From: Hyphomicrobium_A sp963728165
GTDB taxonomy: Bacteria > Pseudomonadota > Alphaproteobacteria > Rhizobiales > Hyphomicrobiaceae
Direction: 5' to 3'
Length of the DNA: 64,000 nt
Assembly (NCBI GenBank): GCA_963728165.1
Contig: CAVSIY010000006.1
Location: 62,001 to 126,000 of the forward strand
In this document: in pieces, positions 9,117-19,414 of the stretch
Layout of the letters: every line of letters begins with the position of its first letter
Position numbering within the stretch: the first letter of the stretch is position 1
The notes under the pieces: generated by a model
What the model saw: only the letters and a program-made list of their open reading frames with translations
The model's database searches: none
Told to the model about the DNA's origin: nothing
Made by a program: the position numbers and the translations under genes

Positions 9117-9927
9117 CCACTTTCGGCTTGGCCGGCTTGGCGTGCGCGGCGGGCACCACCAATTCCATGCGCACGACGATCTGCTTGAGGATCTGGCGGA
9201 CGCGGTCGGCGTTGCGGCCGAGATCGTGCGCGCCGTAGCGCGAGGCGGAGCGGACGTCGATGCGCGCGTGCTCCTCGTCGCCGGCGACGCGGAGCACGAT
9301 GTCGTCGTAGAACCCCAGCACCATGGTGCGGTCCACCGCCTCGATCCCGCCCGGCCGGCCCGCGTCCAGATCCGGCCCCTCCTGGCGCACGATATCCATC
9401 TTGAGGCGGCGGATTGCGTCGACCGCCAGCTCGAACGCCTCATCCGCCGAGCGGTTGATCTCGATCGGCTTGATGTCGGGATAGGCGGCGGCCTGCGCCT
9501 GCGCGAAGGCGGCGCCGGGATAGGCGGCCGGGTTGGTGCCGGGCCCGCGCAGCCTGGCAAGCGTCACGAACGGGGGCGGCGAAGTCGGGTCGGTGGTGAC
9601 GTCGTTGATCTTCGGCAGCCGCTCATAGCTCGGCAAGAAGATGACCGGCCACAGCAGCAGCCCCAGGCTCACGACGGTGCCGAAGACGATGCGCGACGTC
9701 CCCGGCCGGCCCGTGCGCCAAACGCCGATCGCAGCCGCGATCGCGAGCAGGATCGACAGCGCGGCGCCGGCGAAAGCGACGGCAGCGAGATTGAGCGCGA
9801 CCGGTGTCGGCAGCGATAAGAGGCGGTGGAGCAGCATCGCGGTGACGAGGACCCCCACCGAGAACAGCGCGATGCGGCTCGTCCAGCGGGCAAAGATCGA
9901 CGGCCCAAGCGGCGGAGGCGGCCTCAT
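9067..9927 (-). CDS. DUF1499-domain membrane protein
   Basis: A 286-residue protein with three hydrophobic helices in the first 100 residues (ALFSVGVLVTAMLL, NLAAVAFAGAALSILLAIAA, IVFGTVVSLGLLLWPVIFLP), followed by a DUF1499 domain (YPDIKPIEINRSADEAFELA, DDIVLRVAGDEEHARIDVRS, GRNADRVRQIL). The function of DUF1499 is unknown. The end is an odd Arg-rich run translated antisense to the 3' end of the hydrolase gene; the true stop might lie earlier if an indel is present. ATG 9927 has AAGAAGGG upstream. Confidence 0.85.
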   Translation of the reverse strand: MRPPPPLGPSIFARWTSRIALFSVGVLVTAMLLHRLLSLPTPVALNLAAVAFAGAALSILLAIAAAIGVWRTGRPGTSRIVFGTVVSLGLLLWPVIFLPSYERLPKINDVTTDPTSPPPFVTLARLRGPGTNPAAYPGAAFAQAQAAAYPDIKPIEINRSADEAFELAVDAIRRLKMDIVRQEGPDLDAGRPGGIEAVDRTMVLGFYDDIVLRVAGDEEHARIDVRSASRYGAHDLGRNADRVRQILKQIVVRMELVVPAAHAKPAKPKVVKEERRRSRRLRRRRR

Positions 9928-10171
9928 GCTGCGGGGCCCTTCTTGCTGGCGCGCCCCGGCCGAACGCCGGCCGGATCGCGTGACCTCTCGTCAATTGCTA
10001 TCGCCATTTTCGTCGTCATGGCCTGCACGCCTGTCCTGCCGTCCCCTTAAGCCCCACTCGCGGCGCGCCGCGAGAATAGCCGAGAATCAGTCGAAAACGA
10101 GGGGCAGCCCACAATAGGCGATCGCTGCGCGCATTGGCGCGCCGAGACCCCGGTGTCGGGCTCATCTCCCG

Positions 10172-10834
10172 TCACGGATAGAGCCGCGTCCTCAGCCAGT
10201 CCTCTGCCGGGCTGTTGCGTCGGAAGGCGACGCGCTCATGCAGCCGCGAGAGGCGGCTGTGCCAGAATTCGATCTCCAACGGCGTCAGGCGAAACCCGGA
10301 CCAGTGCGGGGGCCTCGGGACATGCCCCACGTGGAACCTGGCGGCGACGAGCGTGACTGCCTTCTCGAGCGCGAACCGGCTCTCCAAGGGCCGCGACTGC
10401 TGCGAGGCCCAGGCGCCGAGCTGCGCACCGCGAGGCCGCGTGGCGAAATAGGCGTCCGCCTCCTCCGGGCTCACTTGCGAGATGGTGCCGCGCACGCGCA
10501 CCTGCCGGCGCAAACTCTTCCAATAGAAGTCGAGGGCGGCCTTGGGCGTTGCGAGCAGCTCTTCGCCCTTGGCGCTCTCGTAGTTCGTATAGAAGACGAA
10601 GCCGCGCTCTGGCCGGCCGGGTGCATCGAGCCCCTTCAGCAGCACCATGCGTATGTTCGGCTGCCCGGACGGGTCGACGGTCGCCAAGGCCATGGCGTTG
10701 GGATCGTTGGGCTCGTGCCGTTCCGCGTCCTTGAGCCAGCGCTCGAACAGCCGGAACGGCTCGGCGGCCTCGGCGAAGTCGCCGGGCTCGGGCCCGTGAC
10801 CTTGCTCCGTCTTGGGCTTGGCCTGCTCGTTCAA
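10172..10834 (-). CDS. pdxH: Pyridoxamine 5'-phosphate oxidase
   Basis: FMN-dependent oxidase that makes pyridoxal 5'-phosphate, the last step of vitamin B6 synthesis and salvage. Full family length (220 residues), with the N-terminal FMN-binding stretch (NIRMVLLKGLD, GFVFYTNYESAKG), YWKSLRRQVRVRG and the C-terminal signature WSGFRLTPLEIEFW ending in RLYP. The start appears to be TTG 10834 with GAGGA about eight bases upstream; no ATG fits the family N-terminus better. It stands alone and diverges from the small antigen-like gene. Confidence 0.95.
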   Translation of the reverse strand: MNEQAKPKTEQGHGPEPGDFAEAAEPFRLFERWLKDAERHEPNDPNAMALATVDPSGQPNIRMVLLKGLDAPGRPERGFVFYTNYESAKGEELLATPKAALDFYWKSLRRQVRVRGTISQVSPEEADAYFATRPRGAQLGAWASQQSRPLESRFALEKAVTLVAARFHVGHVPRPPHWSGFRLTPLEIEFWHSRLSRLHERVAFRRNSPAEDWLRTRLYP

Positions 10835-10978
10835 TTCTCAATTCCTCGTTAACCAGCGCCTCGGCGTGCAACACGTGGCACGCCTCTTCAGTCGCCCTTA
10901 ACCATGCCGCTCCATACTCGCGGAAGATCGTCATCTCCCTTGGCGCAACGTAGCGTCGTCAAAGTCGAGTGAAGCGTC

Positions 10979-11416
10979 ATGAGTGCGCATCCTTCCTTAG
11001 TGACCCTGGCCGCCGTTGTCATCACGGCCTTCGTGCTCGTCGGTGAGATTCTTCTGGGCTCCCGCGCAGCCTTCGCCGACGCTCCCAAGTGGGAGACGCG
11101 CGTCTACCGGGAAGCCCCTTCGCCGGTCCGGACCGAGCCCATCGCGCCTCCCCACCAGCTCGACATCGCAGACGAGATTGCGGCCCTGGAGCGCATCCAG
11201 TTCGCGCTGTCAGAGGTGGGCGACGGCACCACCTACGTGTGGCGCCGCTGGCACGGGCGGCTCGCCGGCGTCGTCCACCCGACCGTCTCCTTCAAGGATC
11301 GATCCGGCAAGGTCTGCCGCCATCTCTTGGTGCTGCTCACCACCGGCAAGCGCACGAGCAAGATGGAAGGCGTCGCCTGCCGTCTGCCCAACGGGCGCTG
11401 GCAGCTTGAGGGCTGA
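10979..11416 (+). CDS. 17-kDa surface-antigen-like exported protein
   Basis: 145 residues with an N-terminal hydrophobic segment ending near FADA (signal peptide or anchor) and a C-terminal half that fits the 17-kDa antigen C-terminal domain: WRRWHGRLAGVVHPTVSF, CRHLLVLL, ACRLPNGRWQLEG, with two cysteines that may pair. Such proteins are envelope-associated and of unknown function in Rhizobiales. The ribosome site is weak (GAGTGAAG). It is followed by fabI on the same strand. Confidence 0.75.
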   Translation: MSAHPSLVTLAAVVITAFVLVGEILLGSRAAFADAPKWETRVYREAPSPVRTEPIAPPHQLDIADEIAALERIQFALSEVGDGTTYVWRRWHGRLAGVVHPTVSFKDRSGKVCRHLLVLLTTGKRTSKMEGVACRLPNGRWQLEG

Positions 11417-11540
11417 TGCCTTAACAGGCCTTCCTCGCTGCCTTCCCATAGCCTATTCATCCCTCGGGCGCGCTCTACTGGACCCCTTGATCCTTTTGTG
11501 TAGGATGCGCGCCGAATACAGCCGAAGGGATGAGAAAATC

Positions 11541-12392
11541 ATGTTGGAGCCGGTGCCGAGCGCAGGGGTTGCGACGGGCAACCTAATGGCTGGCAAGAAG
11601 GGCCTCATCATGGGCGTGGCCAACAACCGCTCCATCGCCTGGGGCATCGCCAAGGCCGCCGCGGCGCAGGGCGCCGAAATCGCCCTCACGTATCAGGGCG
11701 ATGCGTTGAAGAAGCGCGTGGGACCGCTCTCGGCTGAGCTCGGCACCCAGTTCATCATGCCGTGCGACGTCACCGATCCAGCCTCGATGGACGCGGTCTT
11801 CGCCGAGCTGCAAAGCACCTGGGGCAAGCTCGACTTCCTCGTGCACGCAATTGCCTTCTCCGACAAGAGCGAGCTCGACGGACGCTACGTCGACACCAGC
11901 GAGAAGAACTTCAGCCAGACGATGCTCGTCTCCTGCTACTCGTTCACCGCGCTTGCCGCCCGCGCCGAGAAGCTCATGTCGGCGGGTGGCTCGATGTTGA
12001 CGCTCACCTACTACGGCGCCGAGAAGGTGATGCCGCACTATAACGTCATGGGCATCGCCAAGGCCGCGCTCGAAGCGAGCGTGCGCTATCTCGCCGCCGA
12101 CCTCGGCAAGAACGGCATCCGCGTCAACGCCATCTCGGCCGGCCCCATCAAAACGCTGGCCGCCTCCGGCATCGCCGACTTCCGCTACATCCTCAGATGG
12201 AACGAGTACAATTCGCCCTTGCGGCGCACCGTGACCATCGAGGAGGTCGGCAGCGCCGGCCTTTATTTGTTGTCGGACCTCGCACGCGGCGTGACCGGCG
12301 AGATCCATCACGTCGACGCGGGCTACCATGTGCAGGGCATGAAGAATGAGGATGCTCCTGACATCACGGTGGCAAAGGGCGAGGATGGGTGA
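11541..12392 (+). CDS. fabI: Enoyl-[acyl-carrier-protein] reductase, FabI type
   Basis: NADH-dependent reductase of the last step of each fatty-acid elongation cycle. Features: nucleotide-binding KGLIMGVANNRSIAWGIAK, Tyr-x6-Lys active site in HYNVMGIAKAA, and RVNAISAGPIKTLAASGI. ATG 11541 has AAGGGA upstream; an internal ATG (11586, MAGKKGL) would match the shortest homologues but lacks a ribosome site. The 3' end lies beside or overlaps the histidine-phosphatase gene, suggesting one transcript with it. Confidence 0.95.
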   Translation: MLEPVPSAGVATGNLMAGKKGLIMGVANNRSIAWGIAKAAAAQGAEIALTYQGDALKKRVGPLSAELGTQFIMPCDVTDPASMDAVFAELQSTWGKLDFLVHAIAFSDKSELDGRYVDTSEKNFSQTMLVSCYSFTALAARAEKLMSAGGSMLTLTYYGAEKVMPHYNVMGIAKAALEASVRYLAADLGKNGIRVNAISAGPIKTLAASGIADFRYILRWNEYNSPLRRTVTIEEVGSAGLYLLSDLARGVTGEIHHVDAGYHVQGMKNEDAPDITVAKGEDG

Positions 12393-12417
12393 GTCCCGAC
12401 CCGCAAGGTCCGGCGTG

Positions 12418-13005
12418 ATGCGCGCGGACGTAACGATCTATTTCATCCGCCACGGCGAGACGGACTGGAACGCGCAAGCTCGCTACCAGGGCCAGGCCGA
12501 CGTCCCCATGAACGAGACCGGACGCGCGCAGGCTAAGCGCAACGGCGAAAGGCTGCGCCAGCTGTTGCCTCAGATCGGAAATGCCGACTTCGTCGCAAGC
12601 CCGCTCGCGCGCGCACGCGAGACCATGAGAATCGTGCGCACCGCGTTGGAACTCGAGCCCGACGATTTCCAGGTCGACGAGCGCCTCAAGGAGGCCCACT
12701 ACGGCGACTGGCAGGGCACGCTCGCAGCCGACCTGCCGCGCCTCGACGCCGAGGGCGTCAACGCCCGCACGCGCGATCGCTTCCGCTGGCGCCCGCGCGG
12801 CGGCGAGAGCTACGAGGACCTGATGACGCGCACGCTGCCGTGGCTCGATCGCGTTGACCGCGACACGGTCGTGGTGTCGCACGGCGGCGTCAGCCGCGTG
12901 CTGCGCGGGCACATCCTCCGCCTCGACGTGGCAACCGTGCCGCGCCTCGACGTGCCGCAGGATCGCGTCCTCGTCCTGCGCCGCGACGGCATCGACTGGC
13001 TTTGA
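12418..13005 (+). CDS. Histidine phosphatase (phosphoglycerate-mutase-like) family protein
   Basis: About 195 residues with the RHGETDW phosphohistidine motif at the N-terminus, ASPLARARETMRI, the acidic catalytic motif in LKEAHYGDWQG and the second histidine in VVSHGGVSRVL. Family members are cofactor-dependent mutases or phosphatases of varied substrate, so the physiological reaction is open. ATG 12418 places RHG at residue 10 as in homologues; ATG 12385, overlapping the end of fabI and preceded by AAGGG, is a real alternative and would imply translational coupling. The order fabI - phosphatase - aroC recurs in Rhizobiales. Confidence 0.88.
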   Translation: MRADVTIYFIRHGETDWNAQARYQGQADVPMNETGRAQAKRNGERLRQLLPQIGNADFVASPLARARETMRIVRTALELEPDDFQVDERLKEAHYGDWQGTLAADLPRLDAEGVNARTRDRFRWRPRGGESYEDLMTRTLPWLDRVDRDTVVVSHGGVSRVLRGHILRLDVATVPRLDVPQDRVLVLRRDGIDWL

Positions 13006-13097
13006 GACGTATTGGGGGGCTCTAAGCGAGAAGAGCCGAAGCAGCGGCTGCTCCGGCCCTTCCCACGCTTTGCGCTTTACCGCTCGACGACGGTTGC

Positions 13098-13325
13098 TCA
13101 GGCCGGCGAGGAGCGGCGGATGTTCGGGCACGATCGCAAGCGACCGTCCCGCGACGCATACCCGTGGTGCGACACGCGACTGGCGTTAAGCCGAAACGCT
13201 AAAGAAACGGCGTGCTTGGACCTGTGGTCCCAGGGCCCAGGGCCTGTCAGTGACCGGCGGTCCCCCGCCCAGCGGCGGTGTTGCATGGGAGGCGGAGCAA
13301 CGCTTTGACGCGCGCGCTCCCTCAT
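13098..13325 (-). CDS. Possible small hypothetical protein before aroC
   Basis: A 75-residue frame starting at ATG 13325, notable only for a very good ribosome site (GGAAGGAGACAGC directly upstream). The product is basic and polar with no recognised domain. It lies in the 540-base gap between the histidine phosphatase and aroC (13006-13544), where I see nothing else convincing. It could equally be chance; its support is the ribosome site alone. Confidence 0.25.
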   Translation of the reverse strand: MRERARQSVAPPPMQHRRWAGDRRSLTGPGPWDHRSKHAVSLAFRLNASRVSHHGYASRDGRLRSCPNIRRSSPA

Positions 13326-13544
13326 GCTGTCTCCTTCCAACATGTCGCGTACCGCGACGCAGAACTTAGGCCCACATAACCTGCGTCGCTGAGGCTTGTC
13401 ACGGGCTTTGGAACCCCCTGCCTCTTGCCGCCATACGCTTGCACTCCTAAGACTGGCGCATTGGCCACGGCCGAATCGCCAGAGGTTGCACGCGCCACTT
13501 GTGCGGACCGCCGGCCCCAACCACTGCCGATCCGCAGGAACACG

Positions 13545-14630
13545 ATGTCCCACAACACCTTTGGTCACCTCTTTCGTGTGACGACCTGGGGAGAGAGCCA
13601 CGGACCTGCCATCGGCTGCATCGTCGACGGCTGCCCGCCGGGACTGCCGCTGCAGGCCTCCGACATCCAAACCTACCTCGACAAGCGCCGCCCCGGGCAG
13701 TCGCGCTTCACCACCCAGCGCCAGGAGCCCGACGCCGTCGAGATCCTGTCGGGCGTCTTTCCCGACGAAGCGGGCCGGCCCGTCACGACCGGCACGCCGA
13801 TCTCGCTCTTCATCTCTAACGTCGACCAGCGCTCCAAGGACTACAGCGACATCAAGGACAAGTTCCGCCCCGGCCACGCCGACTACACCTACTGGAAGAA
13901 GTACGGCATCCGCGATTTCCGCGGGGGGGGCCGCTCGTCCGCGCGCGAGACGGCAGCGCGCGTCGCCGCCGGCGCGGTTGCAAGGAAGATCATCGACGGC
14001 GTCACCATTCGCGGCGCCCTGGTGCAGATCGGCAGCATCAAGGTCGATCGCTCGCTGTGGGACTGGGACGCCGTCAACGCCAACCAGTTCTTCTGCCCCG
14101 ACGCCGCGACCGCGGTCGCCTGGGCCGACTATCTCGACGAGGTGCGCAAGTCCGGCTCCTCGATCGGCGCCGTCATCGAGGTCGTGGCCGAGGGCGTGCC
14201 GGCCGGCTGGGGCGCACCGATCTACGGCAAGCTCGATCAGGACCTCGCCAGCGCCATGATGAGCATCAACGCGGTGAAGGGCGTCGAGATCGGCGCGGGC
14301 ATGGCGGCAGCCGAGCTCACGGGCGAGGAGAACGCCGACGAGATTCGCGCCGGCCCCGACGGCGAGCCTCGCTTCCTCACCAACCATGCCGGCGGCATCC
14401 TCGGCGGCATCTCGAGCGGGCAGCCGATCGTCTGCCGTTTTGCCGTCAAGCCGACCTCCTCGATCCTCACTCCGCGCAAGACCATCGACACCGACGGCAA
14501 CGATACGGACGTCATCACCAAGGGGCGCCACGATCCGTGCGTCGGCATCCGCGCCGTCCCCATCGGCGAGGCGATGATGGCGATCGTGCTCGCAGACCAC
14601 TACCTGCGCCACCGCGCCCAATGCGGCTAG
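13545..14630 (+). CDS. aroC: Chorismate synthase
   Basis: Catalyses the last step of the shikimate pathway, EPSP to chorismate, with reduced FMN. 361 residues with the family motifs: FRVTTWGESHGPAIG at the N-terminus, RPGHADYTYWKKYGIRDFRG, GRSSARETAARVAAGAVA and GGISSGQPI. ATG 13545 follows GCAGGAAC; the longer open frame upstream is not family-like. The pathway partner aroA is also in this window, near 61 kb. Confidence 0.97.
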   Translation: MSHNTFGHLFRVTTWGESHGPAIGCIVDGCPPGLPLQASDIQTYLDKRRPGQSRFTTQRQEPDAVEILSGVFPDEAGRPVTTGTPISLFISNVDQRSKDYSDIKDKFRPGHADYTYWKKYGIRDFRGGGRSSARETAARVAAGAVARKIIDGVTIRGALVQIGSIKVDRSLWDWDAVNANQFFCPDAATAVAWADYLDEVRKSGSSIGAVIEVVAEGVPAGWGAPIYGKLDQDLASAMMSINAVKGVEIGAGMAAAELTGEENADEIRAGPDGEPRFLTNHAGGILGGISSGQPIVCRFAVKPTSSILTPRKTIDTDGNDTDVITKGRHDPCVGIRAVPIGEAMMAIVLADHYLRHRAQCG

Positions 14631-14759
14631 TTGAGCGGCTGAGCCGGGCCGCTTGCGGCCGCATGCCGCCCCCGACTTATATCCCGCATTGAGCCTTCCT
14701 ATTGTCTTGCGGCCGGCGTCACGCCGCGCCCGTCGATCATCCAACCGCAGGAGAGGCCC

Positions 14760-15740
<981 letters not shown>

Positions 15741-16038
15741 GCGCGGGAGCGCCGCGCGCAAAATTTCCAACACTTGCTGTCGATTTGTGCTGATCAAAGA
15801 CTAGCCAACGATCCGGCGTTGCGTTATAGTCACAAGACTGAAGCCCAAGAGAATTCTTGCGACTGTGACTGCAGTCTACCACGGCTGCGGAGCGTGGATA
15901 TTTGCGTAAGTCACGCTGCACTGCACAGGAGCAAGATTTCGGGCAAGATGATCGCATTTAGACTGTAATTTCCGCGCGCCGGGGAAGCATTTCTCCGGAG
16001 CGGGCGAAGTTGCGTCCAAGTTGGAGGCTGGTCTCACC

Positions 16039-16593
16039 GTGCTGAGAGTCGACGAACGCAAGCGTTTCTCCTCGTCCATCGCGTTGCTTTCGCAAACGGG
16101 CCTCGAAAAGATCTCAACCACACCGCGTCTCGTCGAGGTTGGGCCCTCCGTCCCACTCATCGCGCGCGATAGTTTCGTCGCCGAGACCGCCACCAAGATC
16201 GACCAGCTGCAAGCCACGATCCGCCTGCTCGCCCGCGACGTGGACGAGCTTGCCGGCAAGGTCGGCGGGCTGGAGCACGGCGCCGACCAGGACCAGCGCT
16301 GGTATGCCTTCCAGCAAAGCGAGAAGCGCATGCGCGAGGCCAAGCTCGACGAGATGCTGCGCCGCTTCCGCGAGCTCAAGGCGCGTCTCGACAAGATGAA
16401 TGCGCGCTCAGACGGCAACTACCACGCCTACAACAGCTTCGAGGCGGTGAGCCGCAAGCTGGCCGAGCTGGAGCACTTCAAGGACGAGGCGCGGCGCGTC
16501 GAACGCAACGTCACCTTGCGCGCCTGGCTGTTCTGCGGAGCGCTGATGCTGGCGACGGGGATCATCGTCGTAAGCAACCTCATCTTCGGCTGA
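16039..16593 (+). CDS. Coiled-coil protein with C-terminal transmembrane anchor
   Basis: About 184 residues. The middle is strongly helical and heptad-like (KIDQLQATIRLLARDVDELAG, EKRMREAKLDEMLRRF), and the end is one membrane helix (WLFCGALMLATGIIVVSNLIF), so the coiled coil would face the cytoplasm as a tail-anchored protein. No family recognised. Start uncertain: GTG 16039 has GGAGG 11 bases upstream; the frame is open to TTG 16021, which lacks a site. The 298 bases before it hold no gene. Confidence 0.6.
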   Translation: MLRVDERKRFSSSIALLSQTGLEKISTTPRLVEVGPSVPLIARDSFVAETATKIDQLQATIRLLARDVDELAGKVGGLEHGADQDQRWYAFQQSEKRMREAKLDEMLRRFRELKARLDKMNARSDGNYHAYNSFEAVSRKLAELEHFKDEARRVERNVTLRAWLFCGALMLATGIIVVSNLIFG

Positions 16594-16611
16594 GGCGGCG
16601 CCGGCCCGCGC

Positions 16612-17646
16612 TCACAGCTTGCGGCACGCCATGACCTTGGACAGGAACGCGAGCGTGGTCTCCTGCGAGGCCAGCCCCGCGTCGGCGAATATCGCCCCAA
16701 GGTCGTCGACGGCGTAGTGCGCAAAATAAGGCTCGTGGAAGCGCACGGGGAAAGCTTCGAGCAATCCGTCCCATCCCGGCCGGTCGCCCATCTGCAGGCT
16801 GTCGATGAAGACGAAGAGGCCGCCGGGCTTCAAGACGCGCGCGATCTCGGCGGCGACGCGGCGGCGCACCGCGCCCGGCAGCTCGTGAAAGAGAAAGACC
16901 GAGGTGACGATGTCCTGGCTGGCGTCGGGCAGCGGGATCGCCTCGGCGTTGGCGCGCTGCAACGTCACCGGCCGCAGACCACTCAGGTGATGGCGCGCCT
17001 GCTCGAGATAAGCCTGCGACAAGTCGAGACCCGCGAGCTGCAAACCGGGATAGGCGAGGCGCAACTCGCGCAGGAAGCGGCCCGTGCCGCAGGCGACGTC
17101 GAGGAGCGTGCAGGCGCGCTGATCGCGCCCGCGCAGGAAAGCTGAGATGGGCTTGAGGCCGGCGCGGCGCATGGCGCCCGCCGCGCCGTAGAACAGCGTC
17201 TCGACCTGCACGTCGTAGAGCCTGGCGGACTCCTCGCTCAGATAGCCGCCGGTCTGGAAGTGGAAGTCCTGCGCGTAGTAGTCCGGCAGGTCCCCGGCTG
17301 GCGCGTGCTCTTTGGCGCTGTGCGTGTCCTCACGTCTGCGGCGCGCGAAGATGGCGGGGAGATCGGCGAACATGGCGCGTACATCGCGCAAGTGCCGGGC
17401 GAGGCTTTGGGCCGGCTCCTCGGGCGGATAGAGGCCGTCGCGCACGGCGGCGGCATCGGCGAGAAAGAGCGCGCGCAGGTCGGCCATCAGCTCCGCCTCG
17501 CTGGGGACGGGGAGCTCAGGCACATAGCGCGGGCGCGGACCCAAGCGCTGCGCCTCGCGCGTCAACAGCCAGTTGAGGCCCGAGTACCAGCCGAAGCGGA
17601 CCGCGTTGCCTGCGAGCTGGGTTGCCATGCCGAGCGTGTCGCTCAT
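16612..17646 (-). CDS. Class I SAM-dependent methyltransferase
   Basis: 344 residues. The C-terminal half carries the Rossmann methyltransferase motifs: LLDVACGTGRFL (SAM-binding motif I), LAGLDLSQAYLEQAR, VTLQRANAEAIPL and VLKPGGLFVFIDSLQ. The N-terminal 180 residues form a helical extension (AQDFHFQTGGYLSEESARLYD) also seen in related uncharacterised methyltransferases. ATG 17646 follows GGAGAGACG. Substrate unknown; the order of motifs is that of small-molecule methyltransferases. The gene converges on the coiled-coil gene. Confidence 0.88.
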   Translation of the reverse strand: MSDTLGMATQLAGNAVRFGWYSGLNWLLTREAQRLGPRPRYVPELPVPSEAELMADLRALFLADAAAVRDGLYPPEEPAQSLARHLRDVRAMFADLPAIFARRRREDTHSAKEHAPAGDLPDYYAQDFHFQTGGYLSEESARLYDVQVETLFYGAAGAMRRAGLKPISAFLRGRDQRACTLLDVACGTGRFLRELRLAYPGLQLAGLDLSQAYLEQARHHLSGLRPVTLQRANAEAIPLPDASQDIVTSVFLFHELPGAVRRRVAAEIARVLKPGGLFVFIDSLQMGDRPGWDGLLEAFPVRFHEPYFAHYAVDDLGAIFADAGLASQETTLAFLSKVMACRKL

Positions 17647-18189
17647 GCTTCGTCTCTCCGCAAAGCCTTTCGGAGGAATGTGGGCCAAGGGGGGCGCAAG
17701 CGCAATCCGATGCACCTTTTGCCTCGCGGTGCTGGCACCCGAGGGTTTGACAAAGAGCAAGGGAGCGCGGGCGCTAAAGCACTGCGATCCTGTCGCGACA
17801 AACGGGCAGCTCTTCAGCGCCCGCGCCGGTTGCTTGCCGTGCCGAGGGTGCGATCACATCGTCAGCGGGCCTTCGGTCCGGCTCTCGCTCGCTTCGGGAG
17901 AGCCTCTCGCGTCCAGGACCTCGAGCTGCTGCGCGCCGCTTACGAGGAGCGCCGCTGCGCGACGGGCGTCCGTGCAGGGTGTTGCCACCGATGCACAGCC
18001 TCGATCCGCGGCCCCGGAATCTGAGGCGAGCTAAGCCTCGCGTCAGACGCCCATGACGGTACAGACGCCTGCCTCAACCGGGTCACCGCCCCCGCCCCGC
18101 AAAGCCGCTCAGCTGATGCGTCCCATGTGGACAGGGGTGTGGGGAGTATGGGGGAGGCGTGAGGGGCGGGGATTAGTTTTTTCGATCTG
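17647..18189. other. Intergenic stretch with no supported gene
   Basis: Upstream of the methyltransferase start. Open frames exist on both strands, but none has a ribosome site, family motif or protein-like composition. It runs directly into the palindromic repeat block. Confidence 0.4.
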
Positions 18190-18632
18190 TCATCCCGGCC
18201 AAGCGAGCGAAGTGCACTAGGTTCCCGCCTTCGCGGGGATGACGCCGAGGGGAGGCAACCACCGGCCGCACCCACACTCGTCATCCCGGCGCAGGCCGGG
18301 ACCCATGCCAGCCTCAGCGAGCTCTCTTGGCTCAGGAGGACGCTGCAGCCGCCACGTGGGCAACGACGGAGCGAAAACGCCAGCGTTGCAATCGCGGCGG
18401 CTTGCGTGGGTCCCGCTCTTCAGCGGGATGACGTTGAGGGGAGGTGAGCCTCGTGTTTTGTCATCCCGGCCAAGCGAGGCGTCAGCCGAGCGCTGAGCCG
18501 GGACCCAGCATGAGGCGTGCCGAAGGCACATTCGCGTCTGCGACGACCCTACCGCTGGGTCCCGGGTCTCCCCCGGCTGTCATGGCGAAGCCATGCTCCG
18601 CCATGACGCCGGGATCGCCCGGGATGACAGGT
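18190..18632. repeat. Palindromic intergenic repeats (GTCATCCCGGC type)
   Basis: Several imperfect inverted copies of GTCATCCCGGC...GGGACCCA and its complement TGGGTCCCG...GGGATGAC, for example 18190-18242, 18281-18305, 18409-18433, 18460-18513 and 18556-18632. Units alternate in orientation and could fold into long hairpins. The same family recurs near 20.9-21.3 kb and 23.3-23.5 kb. Mobile palindromic elements of this look are common in alphaproteobacterial intergenic DNA. Confidence 0.85.
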
Positions 18633-18643
18633 GGGAGCGCGCA

Positions 18644-19135
18644 CTACTTCGCGTCTTTGCCGGCCCGCGCATCCTTGAGCGGCGGCTTGCAGGGGCGCGC
18701 GTGCACCTCGCAGCGGTAGGTCACTTGGCCCGCGATCTCGCCGATCGACACGCGCCCGCAGCGGCTCTCGAACTCGCGCGCGTTCGACATGTCGACGTAG
18801 GATTCGCCGTGGTCGTAGCGCACCCGCTCCATCCAGTCCTTCTTCGCCGCCGCCATGGCGCCCTCGGTGCCGATCCACTGGGTGCCGAGCCCGCGCACTG
18901 CCTCCACGCACTGGTAGCCGTCGTCGCCTTTCCTCACCTCCTCGCGCTTGGCGTAGGCCATGACCTTGGTGTTGTCGCTGCTGCGATTACGGTGGTGGCG
19001 ATGCGCATATCTGGCCGAGTGACGGTGCTTCGCCGTCGGGCTGCCCGAGCCCAAGTCCCAATCCCAGTTGAGGTCGCTTGCGAGCGCGGGCGTAGCGAAA
19101 GCCAGTGCGAGCGCGAGAGTGACATGCTTGATCAT
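18644..19135 (-). CDS. Exported hypothetical protein
   Basis: 163 residues starting with a clear signal peptide (MIKHVTLALALAFATPALAS). The mature part has a short His/Arg-rich stretch (KHRHSARYAHRHHRNR), then a conserved-looking domain with four cysteines (YQCVEAVRG, FESRCGRV, TYRCEVHARPC), compatible with two disulfides. No named family recognised; it resembles small periplasmic proteins of Rhizobiales. The start at 19135 is set by the signal peptide; the longer open frame is not protein-like. Confidence 0.7.
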   Translation of the reverse strand: MIKHVTLALALAFATPALASDLNWDWDLGSGSPTAKHRHSARYAHRHHRNRSSDNTKVMAYAKREEVRKGDDGYQCVEAVRGLGTQWIGTEGAMAAAKKDWMERVRYDHGESYVDMSNAREFESRCGRVSIGEIAGQVTYRCEVHARPCKPPLKDARAGKDAK

Positions 19136-19414
19136 TCTTGTGCCTCCCCGGTGTCGGTGTGAGCCCGTCTGGCATCGCGTGGGTGCGGCGCTTCGCAGCC
19201 TTTTCCTCAGGCTTGCGAGCCGACCGCTGCCAACGCGACGCATGGAATCACTTGTAGAGCCTACCTGAGGCGCACGTCGGCAGCGGGGATGGCTACCGAT
19301 TTCCACAGGCTGGGAGAGGCACGCGCGCACGGCTTGCGCCGCGTACGTGGCGCGGGGGCAACGGTGGAGAGTTCGTCCCCTCTCCCCGTAAGAACGGGGA
19401 GCGGGGGAGCCTGA

